Positions 21,588 to 30,995 of a stretch of 64,000 nucleotides of DNA are shown here, in pieces. Position 1 is the first letter of the stretch; every line of letters starts with the position of its first letter. The DNA lies in assembly GCF_904849725.1 (NCBI RefSeq), contig NC_058518.1, positions 210,254,741-210,318,740 on the forward strand, given 5' to 3'. The notes under the pieces are model-generated. The model was not told the origin of the DNA, searched no databases, and was given only the letters and a program-made list of their open reading frames with translations. The DNA comes from Hordeum vulgare subsp. vulgare. Taxonomy: Eukaryota; Streptophyta; Magnoliopsida; Poales; Poaceae. The position numbers were made by a program, and so were the translations under genes.

Positions 21588-22918
21588 TGGAGAGAACTTA
21601 GTTGGAAGATGATAGTTGCAATTATGCGGACTGGGTCCATAAACTGAGGATTGTCCTCATTGCTGCATAGAAGGATTATGTCCTTAATGTACCACTCGGT
21701 GTGCTAAACCCCGAACGCCATCTGTGGATGTTGCGAACATCTGGCATACACGTTTTTTATGACTACATGATAGTTCAGTGCGTAATACTTAACGACTTAG
21801 AATTGTGGCGCCGAAGACGTTTTGAATGTCACAGAACATATGAGATGTTCCGAGCGCTGAAATTGGGAAATCAGGCTCGTGCCTATGTCAAGAGGTATGA
21901 GACTTCCGACAAGTTTCTTGGCTTGCGAAGTAAGGGACAAAAGCTTATTCGTTGAGCATGTGCTCAAATTGTCTGAGTACTTCAATCGCTTGAATCGAGT
22001 GGGAGTTGATCTTCTAGATAAGATAATGATTTACATAGTTCTCCAAAGTCACTTCCACCAAGCTACTGGAGCTTCGTGATGTACTATAGCATATCGGGGA
22101 TGACGATGATGATCGTCCTTGAGTTATTTGCGATGTTTGACACCGCAAAGGTAGAAATCAAGTAGGAGCATCAAGTGTTGATGGTTAGTAAAACAACTAG
22201 TTTCGAGAAGGGCAAGGGATACTTCATGAAACAACTAGTAAAACAACTAGTTTCGAGAAGGGATACTTCATGAAAGGTAATCCTTTTGCCACTCTAGTGA
22301 AGAAACCCAAGGTTAAATCCAAATCCAAGACTAAGTGCTTCTATTATGAGGGGAACGGTCACTAGAGCGGAACTACCCTAGTTACTTAGTAGATGAGAAG
22401 GCTGGGAAAGTTGACAAAAGTATACTATATATACATGATATTGATGTGTACTTTACTAGTACTCCTAGTAGCACCAGTGTATTAGATACCGGTTCGGTTG
22501 CTAAGTGTTAGCAACTCGAAATAAAATCTACCGAACAAATGGATACTAGCAAGGGTGAGGTGATGATGTGTGTTGGAGGAAATTTCAAGGTAGATGTGAT
22601 CAAACATCACACGCTCCCTCTACCATCGGGGTTAGTGTTGAACTTAAATAAATGTTATTCGGTGTCTGTTTTGAGCATGAACTCAATCGTTTTTGAAATG
22701 TTTAAGACATGCAAACCATGTCTATTGGTATAAACGCATGAAAAAATCCATGCAGATGGATCATTTAAACTCACTTGATTTTGAATCACTTGAGACATGC
22801 AAATCATGCGACGTGGGCAAGATGACTGAAGGCCTCGTTTTCCAGTGAGATAGAACAAGAAAATAACTTGTTGGAAGTAATACATTTTGATATGTGTAGT
22901 CCAATGAGTGTTGAGGCA
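21588..22918 (+). pseudogene. Copia gag to pre-integrase remnant, upstream of nested element
   Basis: Decayed gag: NYADWVHKLRIVL (about 21635), RTYEMFRALKLGNQARAYVK (21835-21895) and a ruined zinc knuckle KCFYYEGNGH (about 22338). Pre-integrase pieces include SGLVLNLNKCYSVSVLSMN (22625-22685). Many stops. A roughly 45-bp direct duplication sits at 22187-22273. The frame is cut at 22918 by the Fatima-type insertion and resumes at 30996. Confidence 0.8.
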
Positions 22919-24440
22919 TGATACGTCCATTTTGCATTATGTTTTCATGTTGATATTCATCGCTTCTTGGGCTGTTATTTCACTTCACGGTACAATTCTT
23001 ATGCCTTTTCTCTCATATTTTGCAAGTTTACATGAAGAGGGAGAATGCCGGCAGTTGGAATTCTGCTTAAAAGTGGAGCAAGTTTGAGATACCTATTCTG
23101 CGCAACTCCAACCGCCGTAAAAATCAACGAGGATTTTTTTCCGGATTTATAAAAAATACTGGGTCGAAGAAGTGCCAGAGGGGCGCCAGGGGTTGGCCAC
23201 AAGCCTGCACGGCGTGGCCACCCCCCAGGCCGCGCCATGAGGGCTTGTGGGCAACCTGTTGGCCCACTTGCCCCTCTCTTCTGCTATATGAAGGGTTTCG
23301 TCTGGAAAAAAATCAAGTAGGAGCTTTTTCGTGGATTCGCTACCACCACGAGGCGGAACTTGAGCAGAACCAATCTAGAGCTCCGGCCAGACGATCCTGC
23401 CAGGGAAACTTCCCTCTCGAAGGGGGAAATCGCCGCTATCGTCATCACCAACACTGCTCTCATCGGAGGGGACTCGTCACCATCAACATATTTATCAGCA
23501 CCATCTCATCTCCAAACCCTAGTTCATCACTTGTAACCAATCTCCGTCTCACGACTCCGATTGGTACTTGTAAGGTTCCTAGTAGTGTTGATTACTCTTT
23601 GTAGTTGATGCTAGTTGGATTACTTGGTGGAAGAGTTTATGTTTAGATCCTTGATGCTACTCATTACCTCTGTGGTCATGAATATCATTATACTTTGTGA
23701 GTAGTTAACTTTTGTTCCCGAGGACATGGGATAAGTCATGCTAATAGTAGTCATGTGAATTTGGTATTCGTTCGGTATTTTGATGTGTTGCATGTTGTTT
23801 TTCCTCTAGTGGTGTTATGTGAACGTCAACTACATAACACTTCACCATTATTTGGGCCTAGAGGAAGGCATTGGGAAGTAGTAAGTAGATGATGGGTTGC
23901 TAGAGTGACAGAAGCTTAAACCCTAGTTTATGCGTTGCTTCGTAAGGGGCTGATTTGGATCCACTAGTTTAATGCTATGGTTAGACTTTGTCTTAATTGT
24001 TCTTTCGTAGTTGCGGATGCTTGCGAGAGGTGTTAATCATAAATGGGATTCTTGTCCAATTAAGGGAAGTACCCAAGCGCGGTCCACCCACATATCAAAC
24101 TATCAAAGTAACGAACGCGAATCATATGAACATGATGAAAACTAGCATGACAGAAATTCCCGTGTGTCCTCGGGAGCGTTTTTCCTCCTGTAAGACTTTG
24201 TCCAGGCTTGTCCCTTGGTACAAAAGGGATTGGGCCACTTTTCTGCACCGTTTCTACTTTTGTTACTTGTTGCTTGCTACGACTCATCTCACCACACAAT
24301 CACTTGTTACCGATAATTTCAGTGCCTGCAGATTTTACCTTGTTGAAGACCACTTGTCAGATCCTTCTGCTCCTCAGTCGGTTCGACACTCTTACTTATC
24401 GAAAGGACTACGATTGATCCCCTATACTTGTGGGTCATCA
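22919..24440 (+). repeat. 5' LTR of Fatima-type element
   Basis: 1522 bp with TG...CA ends. The last 300 bp align with 30693-30990. No further full copy exists in the window. Confidence 0.9.
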
Positions 24441-24451
24441 AGACTATTTTC

Positions 24452-24469
24452 TGGCGCCGTTGCCGGGGA
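24452..24469 (+). other. Primer-binding site of Fatima-type element
   Basis: TGGCGCCGTTGCCGGGGA, 11 bases after the LTR end, the usual site in this gypsy group. Confidence 0.85.
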
Positions 24470-24537
24470 GTGAAGCGCCTTTGGTAAGTGGAACTTGGTA
24501 AGGAAACATTCATATAGTGTGCTGAAATTTATTGTCA

Positions 24538-25521
24538 CTTGTCACTATGGATACCAATCCTTTGAGGGGTGTGTTCGGGGTATCTTCACCTCGAACGAAA
24601 GCACAAAGAGTTGCTCCTCAACCTGCTGCACCTACTGAAAATATTTTCTTTGAATTTCCTTCGGGTATGCTTGAGAAACTGTTGGCTAATCCTTTTACAG
24701 GTGATGGAACATCACATCGAGACTTGCATCTAATCTATGTAGATGAAGTTTGTGGCTTATTTAAGCTTGCAGATTTGCCCGAGGTTGAGGTCAAGAAGAA
24801 GGTATTTCCTTTATCTTTGAAGGATAAGGCATTGGCATGGTATAGGCTATGTGATAATACTGGATCATGGGACTACAATCGGTTGAAATTGGAATTTCAT
24901 CAAAAGTTTTGTCCTATGTATTTAGTACATCGTGATCGGAATTATATTTATAATTTTTGGCAACATGATAGAGAAAGGATCGCTCAAGCTTGGGGGAGGC
25001 TTAAATCAATGTTATATTCATGCCCCAATCATGAGCTCTCAAGAGAAATTATCATTCAGAACTTCTATGCTCGGCTTTCTCATGATGATCGCACCATGCT
25101 TGACACTTCTTGCACCGGTTCTTTTAAGAAGAGAGATATTGACTTCAAATTGAATTTATTGGAGAGAATTAAGTGCAACTCTGAAGATTGGGAGCTTGAA
25201 GAAGGTATGGAGTCAGGTATGAATTTCACGTTTGATTTTGTTAAATCCTTTGTTGAGACAAATACTTTTTGTGACTTTAGCGCTAAGTATGGACTTGACT
25301 CTGAGATAGTAGCTTCATTGTGTGAATCCTTTGCTGTCCATATTGATCTCCCCAAAGAGAAGTGGTTTAAATATCATCCTCCTTTAGAAGTCAATGTAGT
25401 TAAACCCACTCCAGTTGAAGAGAGAGTTATTGCCTATAATGATCATGTGGTTCCGAGTGCTTACATTGAGAAACCACCTTTACCTGTTAGGATAAAGGAT
25501 AATTCTAAACTTCAACTATGA
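24538..25521 (+). CDS. gag: Gag protein of Fatima-type element
   Basis: Structural capsid-type protein. The start is taken as the second ATG of the frame at 24547 (MDTNPLRGVFG); the first in-frame ATG is at 24532. The capsid core carries NPFTGDGTSHRDLHLIYVDE, LKDKALAWYRL and LKLEFHQKFCP. No zinc knuckle is evident, as is common in Athila-type gag. The frame ends TGA at 25519-25521. The protease frame begins with the overlapping ATGA at 25518, in another frame. In related elements gag-pol is a single frame, so this overlap is probably a frameshift lesion near 25510, though programmed shifting cannot be excluded. Confidence 0.8.
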   Translation, partial: LVTMDTNPLRGVFGVSSPRTKAQRVAPQPAAPTENIFFEFPSGMLEKLLANPFTGDGTSHRDLHLIYVDEVCGLFKLADLPEVEVKKKVFPLSLKDKALAWYRLCDNTGSWDYNRLKLEFHQKFCPMYLVHRDRNYIYNFWQHDRERIAQAWGRLKSMLYSCPNHELSREIIIQNFYARLSHDDRTMLDTSCTGSFKKRDIDFKLNLLERIKCNSEDWELEEGMESGMNFTFDFVKSFVETNTFCDFSAKYGLDSEIVASLCESFAVHIDLPKEKWFKYHPPLEVNVVKPTPVEERVIAYNDHVVPSAYIEKPPLPVRIKDNSKLQL

Positions 25522-26810
25522 TACGTAGAGGCTACATTAGAACACCTACACCCCCTGAGAAAATTAGAGTTGAACCTAGCGTTTCTATCATCCAAGATCT
25601 TCTGTCTGACGATGTTGAGGGACATAATATTCACTTCTGTGAAGATGCTACTAGAATTGCTAAACCTCATGTTAGAGACAAACATAGGCCTGTTGTTGGC
25701 ATGCCTGTGGTTTCTGTTAAGATAGGAGATCATTGTTGTCATGGTTTATGTGACGTGGGTGCTAGTGTTAGTGCAATACCTCAATCCTTATATGATGAAA
25801 TCAAAGATGAGATTGCACCTGTTGAGATAGAGCCTATTGATGTCACTATCCAGCTTGCCAATAGAGATACTATCTGCCCTGTGGGAATTGTTAGGGATGT
25901 TGAAGTTTTGTGTGGTAAAACGAAGTATCATGCTGATTTCCTCGTTCTTGCAACCGCACAAGATAGCTTTTGTCCCATCATATTTGGCAGACCTTTTCTC
26001 AATACCGTCAATTCTCATATTGACTGTGAGAAGCAAACTGTCACTGTTGGCTTTGAAGGCGTGTCACATGAGTTCAATTTCTCCAAGTTTGGTAGACAAC
26101 CTCATGAAAAGGAGTTGCCTAGTAGGGATGAAACTTTTGCCTTAGCTTCTATTGCCGTGCCTCCTACTGATCCATTAGAGCAATACTTGCTTGAGCATGA
26201 AAATGATATGCATATGGATGAAAGGGATGAAATAGATAGAGTTGTGTTAGAACAATGTCCTATCCTTAAGAATAACTTGCCTGTTGAACTGCTTGGGGAT
26301 CCAGCTCCTCCAAAGGGTGATCCTGTGTTCAAGATTAAACAGTTTCCAGATACTCTTAAGTATGCTTATCTGGATGAAAAAGAGATATATCATGTCATTA
26401 TTAGTGCTAGCCTCTCGGAGCATGAAGAAAAGCAATTGCTAAAAACTCTGAGGAAGCACCGTACTGCTATCGGATATACTCTTGATGATCTTAAGGGCAT
26501 TAGTCCCACTCTATGCCAGCACAAGATTAAAACTGATACTGACTTCAAACCAGTTGCTGATCATCAAAGGATATTAAATCCTAAGATGAAAGAGGTAGTA
26601 AGAAAAGAAATACTAAAGCTCCTGGAAGTAGGTATTATCTATCTTGTTGCTCATAGTGATTGGGTGAGTCCGGTGCATTGCGTCCTTAAGAAGGGAGGCA
26701 TTACCGTTTTCCCTAATGATAAGGATGAATTGATCCCACAGAGGATTATTACTGGCTATAGGATGGTGATCGATTTTAGGAAATTGAATAAGGCCACTAG
26801 GAAATGCTAG
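25518..26810 (+). CDS. pol: Protease and start of reverse transcriptase
   Basis: 430 codons. An aspartic protease fold is at about residues 60-155, with GLCDVGASVSAIPQSLYDEI. The active-site triad reads D-V-G rather than D-T/S-G. FGRPFLNT is the second conserved motif. A linker follows, and then the RT fingers begin: HQRILNPKMKEVVRKEILKL, VSPVHCVLKKGG and YRMVIDFRKLN. The frame stops at 26808-26810 (TAG) because roughly 30 bases of the RT that should follow KATRK are missing. It is a broken polyprotein, not a separate protein. Confidence 0.8.
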   Translation: MIRRGYIRTPTPPEKIRVEPSVSIIQDLLSDDVEGHNIHFCEDATRIAKPHVRDKHRPVVGMPVVSVKIGDHCCHGLCDVGASVSAIPQSLYDEIKDEIAPVEIEPIDVTIQLANRDTICPVGIVRDVEVLCGKTKYHADFLVLATAQDSFCPIIFGRPFLNTVNSHIDCEKQTVTVGFEGVSHEFNFSKFGRQPHEKELPSRDETFALASIAVPPTDPLEQYLLEHENDMHMDERDEIDRVVLEQCPILKNNLPVELLGDPAPPKGDPVFKIKQFPDTLKYAYLDEKEIYHVIISASLSEHEEKQLLKTLRKHRTAIGYTLDDLKGISPTLCQHKIKTDTDFKPVADHQRILNPKMKEVVRKEILKLLEVGIIYLVAHSDWVSPVHCVLKKGGITVFPNDKDELIPQRIITGYRMVIDFRKLNKATRKC

Positions 26811-26844
26811 AAAGGCTGTCTAAACATACACACTTCGCTTTGTA

Positions 26845-28599
26845 GACGGTTATTCTGGTTTCTCCCAAATACTAGTTGCACAATCTGATCAGGAGAAAAC
26901 CACTTTCACCTGCCCTTTCGGTACCTTTGCTCATAGACGTATGCCTTTTGGCTTATGTAATGCACCTTCCACCTTTCAAAGATGTATGATGGCTATATTC
27001 TCTGACTTTTGTGAAAAGATTTTCGAGGTTTTCATGGATGACTTCTCAGTTTATGGGTCTTCCTTTGATGATTGCCTCAGCAACCTTGATCGAGTCTTCC
27101 AGAGATGTAAAGACACCAATCTTGTCTTGAATTGGGAGAAGTGCCACTTTATTGGTAATGAAGGCATCGTCTTAGGACATAAAATTTCTGAAAGAGGTAT
27201 TGAAGTCGATAAGGCTAAGGTTGATGCAATCGAGGAAATGCCATACCCCACAGAGATCAAATGTATACGAAGTTTACTTGGTCATGCTGGTTTCTATAGA
27301 AGGTTCACGAAAGACTTCTCTAAGATTAGTAGGCCTCTTACCAATCTCTTGCAAAAGGATATTCCTTTTGTTTTTGACGATGATTGTGAGGAATCCTTCG
27401 AAATACTTAAGAGGGCTTTGATAACTGCACCTATTGTTCAACCACCTGATTGGAACTTGCCTTTTGAAATCATGTGTGATGCTAGTGATTATGCTGTTGG
27501 TGTTTTCCTAGGGCAAAGAGTTGACAAGAAGTTGAATGTTATTCACTACGCTAGTAAAACTCTAGACAGTGCCGAGAGAAACTATACAACTACGGAGAAG
27601 GAATTTTTAGCAGTTGTGTTTGCATGTGAAAAGTTCAGGTCTTACATAGTTGATTCCAAAGTCACTATTCACACTGATCATGCTACTATTCAGTACCTCA
27701 TGGAGAAGAAGGACGTTAAACCTAGACTTATCAGATGGGTTCTCTTGCTACAAGAATTTGATTTGCACGTTGTTGACAGGAAGGGTGCTGATAACCCCAT
27801 AGCAGATAAATTGTCTAGGTTGGAGAACGTTCTTGATGACCCACAACCTATTGATGATAGTTTTCCCGATGAGCAACTAAATGTCATCAATGCTTCACGT
27901 AGTGCCTTGTGGTATGCTGATTATGCAAACTATATCGTTGCCAAATACATACCACCTAGTTTCACGTACCAGCAAAAGAAGAAGTTCTTCTTTGACTTGA
28001 GACACTACTTTTGGGATGATCCTCAACTTTGTAAGGAAGGAGTAGATGGTGTTATTAGACGTTGTGTACCTGAACATGAACAGGGACAGATCCTACAGAA
28101 GTGTCACTCCGAGGCCTATGGAGGACACCATGTGGGAGATAGAACTGCACACAAGGTATTGCAATCAGGTTTCTATTGGCCAACTCTCTTCAAGGATGGC
28201 CGTAAGTTTGTCTTGTCTTGTGACAAATGTCAAAGAATAGGTAATATTAGCAAATGTCAGGAAATGCCTATGAACTATTCACTTGTCATTGAACCATTTG
28301 ATGTTTGGGGCTTTGATTATATGGGACCTTTTCCAAAATCCAACGGGTATACTCATATCCTAGTTGTTGTTGATTACGTCACTAAGTGGGTAGAAGTTAT
28401 CCCCACTATTAGTGCTGATCACAAAACCTCTATCAGGATGGTGAAAGAAGTTATTTTCCCTAGATTTGGAGTCCCTAGATATCTAATGACCGATGGTGGT
28501 TCACACTTCATTCAGGGTGCTTTCCGTAAAACGCTTGCTAAGTACGATGTCAACCATAGAATTGCGCCCCCTATCACCCTCAGTCCAGTGGTCAAGTAG
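26845..28599 (+). pseudogene. pol: RT palm, RNase H and integrase
   Basis: In frame from DGYSGFSQI (about 26840) and continuous from 26941. RT catalytic box [10 protein letters not shown] lies near 27035 and WEKCHF and [10 protein letters not shown] follow. RNase H has [15 protein letters not shown] (about 27473), [12 protein letters not shown] and [10 protein letters not shown]. Integrase has the HHCC finger ([17 protein letters not shown], then CDKCQR) and the first two catalytic acids in FDYMGPF and MTDGGSHF. A one-base deletion near 28572 shifts the frame before the catalytic Glu, giving the stop at 28597-28599. The upstream RT lesion and this one make it non-functional. Confidence 0.85.
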
Positions 28600-29290
28600 A
28601 GCTAAGCAATAGAGAGACTAAACTAATTCTGCAAAAGACTGTCAACAGGTCTAGAAAGAATTGGTCTAAGAAGCTCGATGATGCACTGTGGGCTTATAGA
28701 ACTACCTATAAGAATCCCATGGGCATATCTTCGTACAAAATGGTGTATGGTAAAGCATGTCATTTACCTCTTGAGCTAGAGCATAAAGCTTATTGGGTAA
28801 TCAAAGAGCTCAACTTTGATTTCAAACTTGTCAGTGAGAAGAGGTTATTTGACATTAGATCGCTTGATGAATGGAGAACTCAGGCATATGAGAATGCCAA
28901 GTTGTTCAAAGAGAAGGTTAAGAGGTGGCATGCTAAGAGGATACAAAAGCGTGAGTTCAATGTAGGTGCTTATATCTTGCTATATAACTCTCGTTTAATA
29001 TTCTTGGAAGGAAGCTTCTCTCTAAATGGGAAGGTCCCTATGTTGTTAAGGAAGTATATCGTTCCGGTGCTATCAAGATCAACAACACGGAAGGTAATTG
29101 TCCGAGAGTTGTAAATGGGCAGAGAATCAAGCATTATATCTTAGGTACTCCCATAAATGTTGAAAGCAATAATATCAATACCATAACTCCGGAAGAATAC
29201 CTAAGGGATATTTATCAGCCTGTTTTAGACTCCGAAAACGAAGAGGTATGTGATTCGGTAAGAAAACAAAGTCCAAAACTTTTCCAGTAG
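28574..29290 (+). pseudogene. pol: Integrase C-terminal part, shifted frame
   Basis: Continues integrase after the shift: [19 protein letters not shown] carries the third catalytic acid (E in QVELSN). Then come WSKKLDDALWAYRTTYKNP, YGKACHLPLELEHKAYW and FKEKVKRWH. Another shift near 29010 moves the frame to LLSKWEGPYVV and INNTEGNCPRVVNGQRIKHY, ending at the TAG at 29288-29290. No chromodomain is seen, as expected for Athila-type elements. Confidence 0.8.
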
Positions 29291-29573
29291 GAAATTTTCT
29301 CTCTTTTGGAATATTTGAAAAATACAAAAATTGGAAGTAGTCCGAAAAGTGCGGGAGGAGGTGACAAGCCATCACGGCGCGGGTCCACCCCATGGCCACG
29401 CCGTGAGGGTTGTGGCCACTTCGTGCACCTCCCGGACTCCATTTTCGTGCAGGGTACTCCTTCAGGTCTGGAAAAAATCAATATATATACTCCCGTTTGG
29501 TCTGACCCCTACATCACGCAGATTTCCTCTGTTTTTCGTTTCGAGCATGTTTCTGTTGCAGATCTAGATCGCT
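29291..29573 (+). other. Spacer between pol and the extra ORF
   Basis: No coding frame of note. Contains TATATATA at 29486-29495, about 80 bp before the ATG at 29574, which may be a subgenomic promoter or chance. Confidence 0.4.
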
Positions 29574-29978
29574 ATGACTTCCCCAAAAGCTCCTAAGGAC
29601 AAGATCTTCGAGAAGGTCATCAATCCCTACCTCACGGGAGTGCTGCAACACCCTCAATCTATCGAGATGCATGAGGGGATGTTGCACATCTGTGATGTTG
29701 AGGGGCCCAAGAAGACCGGAAGCATCGAGACTAGGCTCGAAGCAATGGAGCAACAAGTCTTCAAGTGCCAAGGGATGGTGGAGCGTGGACTCAACGCCAA
29801 CCACATGATGATCATGGAGTTCACTAGCAAGCACATGATTGATGCCAATGACATTGGGAAGCACCTATCCAGGCTCCATGAAAGGACTGATCAACTCCAG
29901 GCCCAGATCTATGACCTGCAGAACCAAACTATGAGTATGAGTATAGATTTAAATCAATACGGTTGGCTGCAGATTTGA
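29574..29978 (+). CDS. Extra ORF downstream of pol, coiled-coil protein
   Basis: 134 codons starting MTSPKAPKDKIFEKVINPYL. The middle is strongly helical (ETRLEAMEQQVFKCQGMVER), and a second coil follows (LSRLHERTDQLQAQIYDLQN). It lies between integrase and the 3' LTR, the position where Athila-type elements carry an env-like ORF. I see no signal peptide or transmembrane segment, so it is not evidently an envelope protein. It may have been longer: coding-like sequence continues weakly after the stop. Function unknown. Confidence 0.55.
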   Translation: MTSPKAPKDKIFEKVINPYLTGVLQHPQSIEMHEGMLHICDVEGPKKTGSIETRLEAMEQQVFKCQGMVERGLNANHMMIMEFTSKHMIDANDIGKHLSRLHERTDQLQAQIYDLQNQTMSMSIDLNQYGWLQI

Positions 29979-30692
29979 GGACTCCGGAGACTCGTTCATC
30001 TTTCCACGATGGAGCACCTATGCCTTGGAAGATGGAGGATCAAGCCCATGTTGCAACAACTCCTCCACCATCACCACCAAAGGAAGACAACTGAGCATTG
30101 GTATGGGCAATCCTCTTGGCTTGTGCCAAGCTTGGGGGAGTTGCCCCGGTATCGTATAACCATCACATCTTTTGCCTTTACTTTTGTTTTAGTTTTCCTT
30201 TTTGTTTTCTCTTTCTCTAGTAGATTTAAAAGTCTTAGTGTTTTAGTCTTGAGTTTTGCTTTGTGTCACCCCCAATGTATTCGAGCTCGTGAGCCATATA
30301 ATAAAGAGTGTATTAGTTGAAGGGCTTTGCCTCTTGCCATGATGAATAAAAATTGCTCTCTAATATGTATGATATATCAGTGTGTGGAAAATAAGCTTTG
30401 TAGGAACCTGTGATGAGGAAGACATAAAAACGACAGACTGCATAATAAAGTTCTTTATCACAGGAGGCATTATAAAGTGACGTTCCTCCGCACTAAGAGG
30501 ACACGCATCCAAACCTCAAAAGCACATGACAACCTCTGCTTCCCTCTGCGAAGGGCCTATCTTGTATCTTTACTTTTTTCCCCTCAAAGAGTCATGGTGA
30601 TCTTCACCAATTCCTTGTTTCGCCTTTATCTTGGCTAACATCATATGCTCGGGAAAGATCTATGTTCATATGTCAAATTGGAGGTAAGTACT
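29979..30692 (+). other. 3' untranslated region of Fatima-type element
   Basis: T-rich, no gene. Contains CAAGCTTGGGGGAG (30129-30142), a polypurine-like motif similar to those in the Sabrina-like element. The real polypurine tract and the first 1.2 kb of the 3' LTR should follow 30692 but are missing. Confidence 0.6.
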
Positions 30693-30990
30693 AGCATGAC
30701 AGAAATTCCCGTGTGTCCTCGGGAGCGTTTTTTCCTCCTATAAGACTTTGTCTAGGATTGTCCCTTGCTACAAAAGGGATTGGGCCACTTTGCTGCACCG
30801 TTGCTACTTTTGTTACTTGTTGCTTTCTACGAATCATCTCACCACACAATCACTTGTTACCGATAATTTCAGTGCGTGCAGATTTTACCTTGCTGAAAAC
30901 CACTTGTCAGATCCTTCTGCTCCTCGTTGGGTTCGACACTCTTACTCATCGAAAGGACTACGATTGATTCCCTATACTTGTGGGTCATCA
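30693..30990 (+). repeat. 3' LTR of Fatima-type element, 5'-truncated
   Basis: Matches only the last 300 bp of the 5' LTR (24142-24440). The outer end is intact (GTGGGTCATCA) and is followed by the exact duplication AGGCA. The deletion was therefore internal and happened after insertion, or was already in the inserted copy. Confidence 0.88.
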
Positions 30991-30995
30991 AGGCA

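Larger units (their letters stand above)
22919..30990 (+). mobile_element. Fatima/Athila-type gypsy retrotransposon
   Basis: 5' LTR 22919-24440 starts TGATACGTCCATTTTGC and ends GTGGGTCATCA. The primer site is at 24452, followed by gag, protease, RT, RNase H, integrase and an extra ORF, then a truncated 3' LTR (30693-30990). The target duplication AGGCA (22914-22918 and 30991-30995) is exact. The coding frames are long, with few lesions, so it is younger than its copia host. The family assignment rests on the LTR start, the TGGCGCCGTTGCCGGGGA site and the protein order. Confidence 0.92.
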
